From Qingshengfaniella alkalisoli (GTDB lineage: Bacteria > Pseudomonadota > Alphaproteobacteria > Rhodobacterales > Rhodobacteraceae), in assembly GCF_007855645.1 (NCBI RefSeq), contig NZ_CP042265.1, positions 452,858 to 516,857 on the forward strand: a DNA stretch of 64,000 nt. The letters run 5' to 3'. Shown here piece after piece: positions 38,187 to 46,782 of this stretch. Below the pieces are notes generated by a model. It saw nothing but the letters and a program-made list of their open reading frames with translations, had not been told where the DNA came from and made no database searches. The stretch's first letter is position 1; the number at the start of each line of letters is the position of its first letter. The translations under genes were made by a program, and so were the position numbers.

Positions 38187-39022
38187 TGCTCGAAACCCTT
38201 CTGCAACCCTTCCAGTTTCCCTTCATGCAGAATGCCTTCTGGATCGCAGCCATCGTAGCCGTACCCACCGCCCTTCTGTCCTGCTTTCTGGTGCTGAAGG
38301 GCTGGGCCCTGATGGGCGACGCTGTCAGCCATGCTGTGCTGCCCGGTGTCGTATTGGCCTATATACTGAACATTCCGTTGGTGATCGGTGCTTTCGTTGC
38401 GGGCATGTGCTGCGCGATCCTGACCGGCTACCTTTCGGAAAACAGCCGTGTGAAGCAGGACACTGTCATGGGTGTTGTCTTCTCAGGCATGTTCGGGCTG
38501 GGCATCGTGATCTACACCTCGATCACATCGGACGCGCATCTCGATCACATCCTGTTCGGCAACATGCTGGGCGTCGGTCCTCAGGATCTGTGGACGGCGG
38601 GTATCATCTCTGCCATCGTTGCCGTCGTGCTGCTGATGAAATGGAAAGACCTGCTCCTGCACGCCTTCGACCCGGCACAGGCACAGGCAAGCGGCATGAA
38701 CACGACGCTGCTGCATTACGGGCTTCTGACGATCCTCTCACTGACCATCGTCGCCACGCTCAGTACGACCGGGCTGATCCTTGCCGTAGGCTTGTTGATC
38801 GCACCCGGTGCCATCGCTTTCCTGACCACGCGCAGCTTCGGCGCGATGATGGTGGTCGCGGTGGTGACCTGCCTGCTTTCGATGCTCACGGGCGTTTACC
38901 TGTCCTTCTATCTGGACAGCGCGCCCGCCCCGACGATCATTCTGATTTTCAGCGCAGTCTTCGTGCTGGCCTTCATCAACCGGCAGATACGCACGCGCAG
39001 GGCGACGCAGCCCGCCAACTAG
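38186..39022 (+). CDS. sitD: Manganese/iron ABC transporter permease SitD
   Basis: A 278-residue ABC-3 permease, a close relative of SitC (LKGWALMGDAVSHAVLPGVV, ATLSTTGLILAVGLLIAPGA). The start at 38186 ([11 protein letters not shown]) is fixed by the TGATG overlap; the open frame continues far upstream only as a shadow of sitB and sitC. Its stop overlaps the convergent cbiZ stop in the tetranucleotide CTAG. Confidence 0.92.
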   Translation: MLETLLQPFQFPFMQNAFWIAAIVAVPTALLSCFLVLKGWALMGDAVSHAVLPGVVLAYILNIPLVIGAFVAGMCCAILTGYLSENSRVKQDTVMGVVFSGMFGLGIVIYTSITSDAHLDHILFGNMLGVGPQDLWTAGIISAIVAVVLLMKWKDLLLHAFDPAQAQASGMNTTLLHYGLLTILSLTIVATLSTTGLILAVGLLIAPGAIAFLTTRSFGAMMVVAVVTCLLSMLTGVYLSFYLDSAPAPTIILIFSAVFVLAFINRQIRTRRATQPAN

Positions 39023-39657
39023 CCATGCGTTCGCAGCCATTGGGCAACGCCCCGAGTGACACAGTCATAGACGACCCGACCCACCGCCTCGCCAAGCTCC
39101 GTGTGAAGCCCTGCATAGCGCAGGTCTCCGGCCGGCGCCGCGACGGCCACACAATCCGTCCCGGTACCCGTCGCCATCCCCTTTGACGTCGATACATCAT
39201 GCGCCAGCATCGCGGCAGTCCTCGCCTGAACAGCAATGCTTGAGGCTTCGACCATCGCGGGCAGAGACAATCCCTGATCGACCTGCACCGCGACATTGAT
39301 CGTGCCCACGCGCTCGATCTGCGCCACACGATGCCCGACACGTTCCGCGTTCGACAGTCCCACGGTCACCACCGCATGTGCGGTCGTCGCGCCAATAATC
39401 ACGGAGCTTTCCTCAAAGCAGGATACATTACGCGAGGTCAGAAAGCCGACGGCGCCTCCCTGCCCGCGCAGCTTTAATTCCTGCCCGAGCCACGCCTCCG
39501 AATTGAACTCAGCGGTCAGGTCCGCGTTACGGACTTCTCGCCATACAATGTGCCGAGCCTCCGCGAGGCCCGGGCGATGAACAGCCCAGCTCAAGACCTG
39601 ATGCGGCCTGCACAGATCGAAGGTCAACCAAGGCCGCGCAAGTTGAACGACACCCAT
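39019..39657 (-). CDS. cbiZ: Adenosylcobinamide amidohydrolase
   Basis: A 212-residue CbiZ, which removes the aminopropanol side chain from adenosylcobinamide (or from pseudo-B12 forms) so that the corrinoid can be rebuilt with the cell's own lower ligand. Diagnostic blocks are GFLTSRNVSCFEES, ATTAHAVVTVGLSNAERVG and SKGMATGTGTDCVAVAAP. I start at the ATG at 39657, in a TGATG overlap with the upstream ATPase. It is the last gene of the B12 uptake operon. Confidence 0.92.
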   Translation of the reverse strand: MGVVQLARPWLTFDLCRPHQVLSWAVHRPGLAEARHIVWREVRNADLTAEFNSEAWLGQELKLRGQGGAVGFLTSRNVSCFEESSVIIGATTAHAVVTVGLSNAERVGHRVAQIERVGTINVAVQVDQGLSLPAMVEASSIAVQARTAAMLAHDVSTSKGMATGTGTDCVAVAAPAGDLRYAGLHTELGEAVGRVVYDCVTRGVAQWLRTHG

Positions 39658-40421
39658 CAGCGACCTGCAATTCCGGTAGGTTGCAGTACCAGACCACTTG
39701 CAGTCCGGGCGATATGACAATCGATATGGAACACGCTGCGCAGGTTCTCAGGTGTCATCACCGCTTCCGGCACACCATCAGCGACCAACCGCCCATGGTC
39801 AATCAGTAGAAGGCGTGAACAAAATCGCGCCGCCAGCCCCAGGTCATGCATGGACACGACAACCGCCTTGCCTTCATCGGCGAGTTCTCTGAAAATTTGC
39901 ATTGTGGCCAGTTGGTGTTCGGGATCCAGCCCCGCTATCGGTTCGTCTGCCATCAGAAGCGGCGTTTCTTGAGCAAGCGCCCGCGCAATTAGAACCCGCG
40001 CCTGTTCTCCACCCGAAAGACGCGTAGCCGTCCGCTTGCGAAGGTGCAGCAACTCCATCCGTTCCAAGGCACCTTCAATGGCCTCCCGATCCGCTGCGTT
40101 CAGCCGACCCAGCGGCCCACCATGCTGCGGCAAGCGTCCAAGTGCGACCAGCCGTTCCACCGTCACGGGCCAGGCAATCTCTCTTGACTGGGGCATCCAT
40201 GCGGCCACCCGTGCGCGGCGGTCGGGGGTCATGTCGGCCAGATTGCTGCGCCCCTGAAACGGTATCAGCCCAAGCGCCGCACGCATCAGCGATGTTTTTC
40301 CCGCCCCGTTCGGCCCGATCAGACCAACAAGTTCACCCGCCGAAACTTCAAGATCCACCTGTGACAGAACAGGTCTGCTGCGCAAGGCGACGGACAGCGA
40401 TGACAGATCAAGCAGCGTCAT
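39657..40421 (-). CDS. btuD: Cobalamin ABC transporter ATPase
   Basis: A 254-residue FepC/BtuD-type ATPase. Walker A GPNGAGKTSL, signature LSGGEQARVLIARAL, Walker B LLMADEPIAGLD and the switch VVSMHDLGLAARFC are present. Location between cbiZ and btuC, under a cobalamin riboswitch, assigns it to corrinoid uptake. Four-base overlap with btuC. Confidence 0.9.
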   Translation of the reverse strand: MTLLDLSSLSVALRSRPVLSQVDLEVSAGELVGLIGPNGAGKTSLMRAALGLIPFQGRSNLADMTPDRRARVAAWMPQSREIAWPVTVERLVALGRLPQHGGPLGRLNAADREAIEGALERMELLHLRKRTATRLSGGEQARVLIARALAQETPLLMADEPIAGLDPEHQLATMQIFRELADEGKAVVVSMHDLGLAARFCSRLLLIDHGRLVADGVPEAVMTPENLRSVFHIDCHIARTASGLVLQPTGIAGR

Positions 40422-41404
40422 GGCAGGGACCGGCGTGTTTTGTAGATCAAGTGTAGGAACAGGGGAGCGCCGACCAGTGCCGTCACGACACCGAGCTTCA
40501 AGTCGCGCTCGGGCATCACGACACGCACCAGGATGTCCGCCACCAACACCATCGCCGCGCCGCCAAGCGCAGAAGCCGGCAGCAACCGGGCCGGCGACGC
40601 GCCGACCAATCCCCGCAGCAGATGCGGAACGACCAGCCCGACAAAACCGATCGCACCCGCCACCGCCGTCACAGCCCCGACCACGCAGGCGGAACCGACG
40701 ATAACCGCCAGCCGCAGCCGGCCCAAACGAACGCCCATGGCTTGGGCTGCGTCCTCGCCCAGTGTCAGCGCATCCAGACCGCGTGCGGTGGACAGAAGCA
40801 GTGCACTGCCCAGCACCACGAATGGAAGCGCGAGCCAGACATGCAACATCGCCCGATCCGCAAGCGATCCCATCATCCAGAAGACGATCTCGCTGGTCGC
40901 GTAAGGGTTGGGAGACAGGTTCAAAACCAGCGATGTCAACGCACCCGCCAAGGCCGAGATTGCGATACCCGCCAGGATCACCGTCAGCGACGACCCCCGC
41001 GGACCCGCCAGAGCCACAATCAACAGAACGGCCACCAAAGCGCCCGTCAGTGCGCTGAAAGGCAACGCCAGAACGCGTTGGGCGGCGAACCCGGTCTGGA
41101 TCGACAGGACCGCGCCCAGAGCGGCCGTGCCTGAAACACCGATCAGCCCCGGTTCAGCCAACGGGTTGCGCAGATAGCCCTGCATCGCGGCCCCGGCCAG
41201 CCCCAGGCTTGCGCCAACCATGACGCCCAGCAGCGCCCGCGGAAGTCGGATTTCCCGCATAACCAGGGGCACGGGGCCGTCATCGCCGCCAAACAGCAAG
41301 GCATGCAGCCCCTTGTACACGCCGATCTGGGCCGGGCCAGTGACCAACGACGCCAGAAACAACAACATGACCAGCGCCGAAAGCCCAAATAAAAGCCGTT
41401 TCAT
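40418..41404 (-). CDS. btuC: Cobalamin ABC transporter permease
   Basis: A 328-residue FecCD-family permease with about ten hydrophobic segments. Family landmarks are LPRALLGVMVGASLGLAGAA, MQGYLRNPLAEPGLIGVSGT and GAIGFVGLVVPHLLRGLVGA. It transports corrinoids received from BtuF. It overlaps its neighbours on both sides by four bases. Confidence 0.9.
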   Translation of the reverse strand: MKRLLFGLSALVMLLFLASLVTGPAQIGVYKGLHALLFGGDDGPVPLVMREIRLPRALLGVMVGASLGLAGAAMQGYLRNPLAEPGLIGVSGTAALGAVLSIQTGFAAQRVLALPFSALTGALVAVLLIVALAGPRGSSLTVILAGIAISALAGALTSLVLNLSPNPYATSEIVFWMMGSLADRAMLHVWLALPFVVLGSALLLSTARGLDALTLGEDAAQAMGVRLGRLRLAVIVGSACVVGAVTAVAGAIGFVGLVVPHLLRGLVGASPARLLPASALGGAAMVLVADILVRVVMPERDLKLGVVTALVGAPLFLHLIYKTRRSLP

Positions 41405-42249
41405 TCGCTGACCCCGGACAAAATTTCAGCGCGATGTGCCACCAGCACGTCAAGTGCATTCAGAGCAAACGGCGTCCCACACATCCAGTCCGGCGGGGTT
41501 AGGGTCAACCCGGCAGCACCTTCTCGAAGCGATGCCAGCGCCGGATGTACCAGGATGTCCTCTGACCGGGATTTACCTGGCCTCGCGGGGCTGGTCATGA
41601 CGGTATCGGGTGCAGTCATCAGCAACAACTCAAGCGGGAAAGCGCCACCGTAGCTCAAACCGAGCTCTTCGGCCACATTGTCAAACCCAGCCTCCGCCAG
41701 CAGCGCCCCCGCCAAGGTCTCATCCCCCAAGGTGTAGCCATTGGGATAGTATAGCGCCGCTCGCGGATTGTTGCCCTGCGCGGGTCGAAGCCGGTCGCGA
41801 CGGGTGTCGAATGCAGCCAACAGGTCAGCTGCCCGGCCGTCCTGACCAAGCACATCGCCCATCTGCGCGACGCGGTCACGGACTTCGTCAAGCGACAGCG
41901 CAGGCTCGAACACTTCAACACGCACCCCAAGCCGCCGCAACATCCCCAGAGTTGCCGGATCTGAATATGCCCCTGCCACCACCAAATCAGGCTTGAGCAC
42001 ATAGATTTCCTCCGCCCGCCCGTGATTGATGATGTAACTGCCCGCGCGATCAACCATTGCCGAGCTGTCGGAATCAAGCGCCAGATCGGATACCGACATC
42101 AACTGATCAGGTCCGGCCACGAGCATCGCCAATTGATCCGTACACAGGTTCATGGAAACGACTCGCTCGGGGGCCGCAACCGCGGCAGCCGCCCCCAGCC
42201 AAAGGGCACCGCCCAGCAGCAGCGCCCGCAAAGTGTTGGGCCCTACCAA
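41401..42249 (-). CDS. btuF: Corrinoid-binding periplasmic protein
   Basis: Cluster-8 receptor of about 282 residues (signal peptide through AAAAVA, then PERVVSMNLCTDQLAMLVAG, and EEIYVLKPDLVVAG). The start is uncertain: no ATG fits, and I take TTG at 42249, overlapping the end of btuB, which gives a normal signal peptide. TTG at 42231 is the alternative; an ATG at 42300 would add an unlikely arginine- and cysteine-containing stretch. It hands corrinoids from BtuB to BtuCD. Confidence 0.82.
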   Translation of the reverse strand: MVGPNTLRALLLGGALWLGAAAAVAAPERVVSMNLCTDQLAMLVAGPDQLMSVSDLALDSDSSAMVDRAGSYIINHGRAEEIYVLKPDLVVAGAYSDPATLGMLRRLGVRVEVFEPALSLDEVRDRVAQMGDVLGQDGRAADLLAAFDTRRDRLRPAQGNNPRAALYYPNGYTLGDETLAGALLAEAGFDNVAEELGLSYGGAFPLELLLMTAPDTVMTSPARPGKSRSEDILVHPALASLREGAAGLTLTPPDWMCGTPFALNALDVLVAHRAEILSGVSE

Positions 42250-44111
42250 GCCGCCCGAACACCGACATAGCCGGTGCGGCCTTGAGATCCATAGCCCCAA
42301 GCTTCGGTGTGATCTACATCGAGCAGGTTCGTGACCCGCGCGTTCAGACTCAACCGCTTCGTCAGGTCGTAGCGGCCCGCGATATCGACGGTGGTGTAGT
42401 CAGGCAATTCCTTCCGTTCGAACGTGCCGAAGTTCTGATCGTCGTAATTTCCCGCTACATGGCGCACGTTCCCGGACAAGTTTCCACGCCCATCAAACAG
42501 ATCAAGCGACGCTCCGAGGACCAGCTCATGCTCGGGACGGCGCACCTCGGTCTCACCATCGGGATCCTTCGCGTTCAGCCAAGTGTAGGCCAGCGTGAAA
42601 TCCAACGCCTCGGTCGCTCGCAACGCCCCGGTCACTTCAACGCCTTCGCGATCGCTGTCGCCCGACTGGTTTTCATAGGTGTAGCCCGTCGCAGTCGCTA
42701 CAGAAATGATCTCATCCGTTGCCGTTTCGTTGAAATAGGTCACATCTACAAGACCACGCCCCGCCCAGAACGGAACTTCGACGCCGAAATCATATCCGCG
42801 GTTCTTCTCCGGTTCGAGGTCCGGATTGCCGATATAGCCGTATTCATCTGCGAACAGCTCGAAGTAAGTCGGGTTCACGATCCCGGTGCCAGCCGACCCG
42901 TGAAAGCGGATACCTGTTTCGGGATGGAGGTAGGACAGGCCCACCGTCCATGTCGTCGCATCCTCGAATTCACTGTTGTCGTCATATCGAAGGCCGGCCT
43001 GATAGCTCAGCCCCATTTCCAGGGTTCCGCGATACTCGACAGCCAGCGAATTCGCGTCGCGTTCATAATCGTCGTTGGTCTTGCTGCCGTCTTCCTGACG
43101 TTCGACCAGCACGTTCAGCAGATGCGACGTGTCGGTCACCTGCCGGCCGTCCAGACCAAGGCTCATCCGGTACTTCCAGACATCCGTCCACAGCTTGGTC
43201 GTATCGCCGCCGTCATAGCTGTATTCGGTCTTGGTGCTCTGATAGGCAAGGCGGTGCGTCATGGTCCCGCCAAACATGCTCAGTTCGCCATAGATCTCGC
43301 TGGTCAGGTCGAACTGGTCCCCGAAAAGCGACGGATCGTCAACGATGTAGTCGTCCTCTGTCGCCGTCGCCGCGTTCATCCAATCCGTGTCGTCATAGTC
43401 GAAATGTTCATCCGCGCGATTGACGGTGAAACCAAGCCGCAAATCGTCGGTCACGAACCAATCACCCGCAACGCCGATTTCCTCGCGTTCGAAGCCGTCT
43501 TTCTCACCGTCCTGCCGCGAATAGTCATAGCCGTCATCGTCGATTCTGGCTGCGTTCAGAGAGATCCCTCCCCTATCGGTGCGCTGTGAAATATGCGCTG
43601 ACGCCGTGTATCCATTGCCGGCTTCGACGGACCCATTTGCGCTGAAACCCGGTCCGCCCTTGTTCGTGATGATGTTGATCACGCCCGCCGCTGCATTCGA
43701 ACCGTAGTAAACCGATTGCGGCCCGCGAAGCACCTCGATCCGTTCGATGTTTTCGGTCGACAGGCCACGAAATGTGTAGGACCCGTCCCCGCCCTGCGCC
43801 GCCACGCCATCGATCAGCACCAGCACGTGATTGGCTTCGGACCCACGGATGCGCACTTGCGTATAGCTGCCGCCCGCGCTGTTCACCGACACGCCCGGAA
43901 CATTGCGCAGCGCATCCTGTACCGTCTGGATACCCTGTCGCTGTATATCCTGTGCGGTCACCACGGAGGCCGAACGCCCATAGACCTGAGCGTCGATGGG
44001 CGTCAAACCGCCCGACACGATGATCGGGTCAAGCTCCATCACCTCTTGCGCAATGGCAGGCACCCCCCCCATCGCGGCCAGCACCGTTCCTAGAACAACC
44101 TTGTTCTGCAT
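42243..44111 (-). CDS. btuB: TonB-dependent outer-membrane cobalamin receptor
   Basis: A 622-residue outer-membrane receptor. After the signal peptide (to VPAIAQ) comes a TonB-box-like segment (LDPIIVSGG), then the plug domain (VTAQDIQRQGIQTVQDALRN, IRGSEANHVLVLIDGV, VLRGPQSVYYGSNAAAGVIN). The beta-barrel ends in an aromatic residue (VGVRAAW), as required for barrel insertion. The start at 44111 (MQNKVVLG) has GAGGG upstream. It is first in btuB-btuF-btuC-btuD-cbiZ under the riboswitch. Confidence 0.93.
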   Translation of the reverse strand: MQNKVVLGTVLAAMGGVPAIAQEVMELDPIIVSGGLTPIDAQVYGRSASVVTAQDIQRQGIQTVQDALRNVPGVSVNSAGGSYTQVRIRGSEANHVLVLIDGVAAQGGDGSYTFRGLSTENIERIEVLRGPQSVYYGSNAAAGVINIITNKGGPGFSANGSVEAGNGYTASAHISQRTDRGGISLNAARIDDDGYDYSRQDGEKDGFEREEIGVAGDWFVTDDLRLGFTVNRADEHFDYDDTDWMNAATATEDDYIVDDPSLFGDQFDLTSEIYGELSMFGGTMTHRLAYQSTKTEYSYDGGDTTKLWTDVWKYRMSLGLDGRQVTDTSHLLNVLVERQEDGSKTNDDYERDANSLAVEYRGTLEMGLSYQAGLRYDDNSEFEDATTWTVGLSYLHPETGIRFHGSAGTGIVNPTYFELFADEYGYIGNPDLEPEKNRGYDFGVEVPFWAGRGLVDVTYFNETATDEIISVATATGYTYENQSGDSDREGVEVTGALRATEALDFTLAYTWLNAKDPDGETEVRRPEHELVLGASLDLFDGRGNLSGNVRHVAGNYDDQNFGTFERKELPDYTTVDIAGRYDLTKRLSLNARVTNLLDVDHTEAWGYGSQGRTGYVGVRAAW

Positions 44112-44235
44112 ATCTATTTTCCCTCGTCGCCTCGAAAGGCATGCAACTGGTAGGGCCGGGAAAGCCCCGGCCAAAGGTGGATGTCACCACGACGGGGATA
44201 CCGTTGATCGCAACGCGCCCCGCGTCGGATCAGGG

Positions 44236-44420
44236 TGAGCACCTCGGCAGGTCTCCTGACTTCGCGGGTCATCGCCTTTCCGGGCCTTCCCACCAGATAG
44301 GCTGGCAGTGGCATGTTCCGGAAACGCTCGCCGCTTACAGTTGCGGGGGCAGTCACGGATTTGGAAAACCCTCACCGTGTTCCCTTTTAACCGGGGCCAT
44401 GGCCGCCGGACCGAAGTGCG
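44236..44420 (-). ncRNA. Cobalamin riboswitch upstream of btuB
   Basis: Minus-strand AdoCbl aptamer. The core AAAAGGGAACACGGTGAGGG, then CTGCCCCCGCAACTGTAAGC, and the B12 box AGTCAGGAGACCTGCC (44246-44261) are all present. About 125 bases separate it from the btuB start. It should turn off B12 import when coenzyme B12 is plentiful. Confidence 0.95.
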
Positions 44421-44488
44421 CCTTGGTTAGCGATGGGTCACGTGCTTGGCAAGGCATAAGGAACAGCGCCCTTATGTCGCGACGCGCG

Positions 44489-44944
44489 TCACAGCGTCTT
44501 CATCGACCTTTGGCCCAGCCAGTAACGCGGCCCCGGCCCCAAACGCCCGGCCCGGTCATCGGGGTTTGAAAGTGCGCATTGATCCAGCGAAAGACAGCCA
44601 CAGCTAATGCAGTCCGTCAAACCCGCCTTCAATCGCCGCAGTTCCGCAATGCGCTCGTCTATGCGGCTCGTCCAGTTTTCGGACAGTCTGGACCAGTCTT
44701 CACCCTTAGGAACGCGTCCGGTAGGCAGTTTTGCAAGTTCCCGCCCAATCTCGTCCAAGCTGAGCCCCACGCGCTGTGCGAAGACGATGAAGGCCACCCG
44801 GCGCAACATGGACCGCGGGAAACGGCGCTGCCCACCCCCGCTGCGTTCTGCGGCGATCAGCCCAAGACTTTCGTAATAGCGCAGGGCCGATGCTTCCACG
44901 CCGCTGCGCCGCACCATTTGTTGCATCGTCAAAACCGGTTCCAT
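44489..44944 (-). CDS. soxR: Redox-sensitive MerR-family activator SoxR
   Basis: A 151-residue regulator. The MerR-type DNA-binding domain (VEASALRYYESLGLIAAERS) is followed by a dimerisation helix and the iron-sulfur motif CISCGCLSLDQC (Cys112, 115, 117, 123; C-x2-C-x-C-x5-C), which holds the [2Fe-2S] cluster oxidised by redox-cycling drugs. No soxS is near; as in most non-enteric bacteria it should act directly on its targets, here the divergent RidA-family gene. Confidence 0.93.
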   Translation of the reverse strand: MEPVLTMQQMVRRSGVEASALRYYESLGLIAAERSGGGQRRFPRSMLRRVAFIVFAQRVGLSLDEIGRELAKLPTGRVPKGEDWSRLSENWTSRIDERIAELRRLKAGLTDCISCGCLSLDQCALSNPDDRAGRLGPGPRYWLGQRSMKTL

Positions 44945-44975
44945 GCGTAAAATCTATCTCGATTGGCCCTTGATC

Positions 44976-44989
44976 TCAAGTGCACTTGA
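44976..44989 (+). promoter_or_regulatory. SoxR box in front of the RidA-family gene
   Basis: TCAAGTGCACTTGA, a perfect 14-base palindrome within CTCAAGTGCACTTGAAC. It matches the CTCAAG...CTTGA form of known SoxR boxes, in the 84-base gap between soxR and the divergent gene. Confidence 0.8.
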
Positions 44990-45028
44990 ACTTTTACAAG
45001 AGTGGCTCTTCAATGAGAGGAGCTTGAA

Positions 45029-45421
45029 ATGAAGATACGTAAACTCAATCCGTGGACCTATCCCGAGGGGATGGATCAGGGGCTCATGATTTCCGACTTC
45101 AACCGACTGGTGTTTGTCTCAGGGCAATGCGCCGTGGGTCCTGACGGTGCATCATTACACCCCGCAAACATGGCCGCACAGGTGCAGGCTGCGCTGGACA
45201 ACGTCGAAACAGTACTGATCGAGGCCGGGCTGTCGCTCGCCAATATCGTGCGCATGAACACCTATGTCACAGACATGGATGCCTTTCTGGAACAGGCTGC
45301 CGAACCGATGGGCCAGCGTCTGGCCAGATATGACGTCAGCCCGCCAGGCATATTGGCCGGTATCACCGAACTTGGCCGGAAAGACCTGCTGGTCGAGATC
45401 GAGGCATTCGCCGCCGCGTAA
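45029..45421 (+). CDS. RidA/YjgF-family protein
   Basis: A 130-residue member of the RidA superfamily, whose members hydrolyse reactive enamines/imines or act as chaperones under chlorine stress. LVFVSGQCAVGPDGA, then NIVRMNTYVTDMDAFLEQ and LLVEIEAFA mark the fold. The catalytic arginine usually found near residue 105 in archetypal RidA is not in the usual RxxV context, so it may be a non-archetypal Rid subgroup. AGAGGAG lies before the ATG. The SoxR box upstream points to induction by redox-active compounds. Confidence 0.88.
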   Translation: MKIRKLNPWTYPEGMDQGLMISDFNRLVFVSGQCAVGPDGASLHPANMAAQVQAALDNVETVLIEAGLSLANIVRMNTYVTDMDAFLEQAAEPMGQRLARYDVSPPGILAGITELGRKDLLVEIEAFAAA

Positions 45422-45486
45422 CCGCATCTAAAAGAGCACCGACCATAGCGCGCCGGTGCTCTCCAATGTCTAGAATACCTGCAACG

Positions 45487-46761
45487 TCAGACGATCCCAC
45501 CGCCGCCCGACGTGACCTCGGGACGTTCGCCAGCCACCTTCGCACGATATGCCGACGCGCGGTAAGCCGATACCGGATCAACAGCAGCACCCTTTTCAAG
45601 ACGCGCCATCGCGAGGATTGGCTCCACATCCGTGCGGAAGGCACGCTTCAGGGTTGTCGTCGCCATCAGCGCATCGTTGTCTTGCTGGAACCCCTCCAGC
45701 GTCGCGCGATCCACCAGAAGCGCCTGCGCATAGGCGCGCTGCACCTCCATCGCGGACACCATCAGGCTTTCGATCGGGTCGGTCACATTATGGCTTTGAT
45801 CCAGCATATGCGCAGGATCGAAACCTTTCACACCCTCGGCAGCGACAAGTTCGTTGAAGACCAGGAACAGCCGATAGGGGTCGATCGAACCCGTATCCAG
45901 ATCGTCGTCGCCATACTTGCTGTCGTTGAAATGGAACCCGCCCAGCTTGCCGAACTGGATCAGCCGCGCGACGATCATTTCGATATTCACATTCGGCGCG
46001 TGATGACCCAGGTCGACAAGACAATAAGCCTTGTCTCCCAATTCCTGCGCGATCATGTAGTTGGTGCCCCAATCCTGCACGACCGTGGAATAGAAGGCGG
46101 GCTCATACATCTTGTGTTCGGTGAACAGCCGCCAGTCATCGGGCAGCGCCGCGTAGATCGACTTCGCCGCCTCCAGATACCGCTCGAACTGCCGCGTGAA
46201 GTTGGTCTGGCCCGGGAAGTTCGACCCGTCCCCGATCCACACTGTAATCGCCTTGGACCCGATCTTGCGGCCCAGTTCGATCACCTCGACATTGTGATCC
46301 ACGGCTTGCTGGCGCACCGCAGCATCCGTGTGGCTGAGCGATCCGAACTTGTAGGACAGCGGATGATCCGCGTGGTCCTGGAACGTGTTCGAATTCATCG
46401 CGTCAAACGTCAGGCCCGTTTCCTCGGCCTTCGCCAGAAGATCGGCAGGATCGGCATTGTCCCACGGGATATGCAGCGACACCGACGGCGTCGCGCCCGT
46501 CAACTGATGGATCACCCCGCAATCGTCGAGCTTGTCGAACACGTTGCGCGGCTCACCCGCACCGGGGAAACGCGCGAACCGCGTGCCCCCCGTACCAACA
46601 CCCCAACTTGGCACCGCAACACCATAGCCCGCGACCTTATCCTTGATCTTGCCGATATCGATGCCGCGCCGCGACAGATGTTCGCCAAGCGCGTCGTAAT
46701 CTGCGCGCAGGTTGGCCTCGGTTTCCGCGTTGCTTGCGGCAATCTTGTCCTTGTCGATCAT
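45487..46761 (-). CDS. rhaI: L-rhamnose isomerase, alphaproteobacterial type
   Basis: Converts L-rhamnose to L-rhamnulose. The 424-residue TIM-barrel enzyme is of the xylose-isomerase-like RhaI type (SLHIPWDNADPADLL, TFQDHADHPLSYKFGSLSHT, CLVDLGHHAPNVNIEMIVAR, GGFHFNDSKYGDDDLD), with metal ligands in the HH and FNDSKYGDDDLD regions. It lies downstream of rhaD, forming the rhaDI unit. Confidence 0.93.
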   Translation of the reverse strand: MIDKDKIAASNAETEANLRADYDALGEHLSRRGIDIGKIKDKVAGYGVAVPSWGVGTGGTRFARFPGAGEPRNVFDKLDDCGVIHQLTGATPSVSLHIPWDNADPADLLAKAEETGLTFDAMNSNTFQDHADHPLSYKFGSLSHTDAAVRQQAVDHNVEVIELGRKIGSKAITVWIGDGSNFPGQTNFTRQFERYLEAAKSIYAALPDDWRLFTEHKMYEPAFYSTVVQDWGTNYMIAQELGDKAYCLVDLGHHAPNVNIEMIVARLIQFGKLGGFHFNDSKYGDDDLDTGSIDPYRLFLVFNELVAAEGVKGFDPAHMLDQSHNVTDPIESLMVSAMEVQRAYAQALLVDRATLEGFQQDNDALMATTTLKRAFRTDVEPILAMARLEKGAAVDPVSAYRASAYRAKVAGERPEVTSGGGGIV

Positions 46762-46782
46762 GGTATTCCTCCCTCGACCGGA

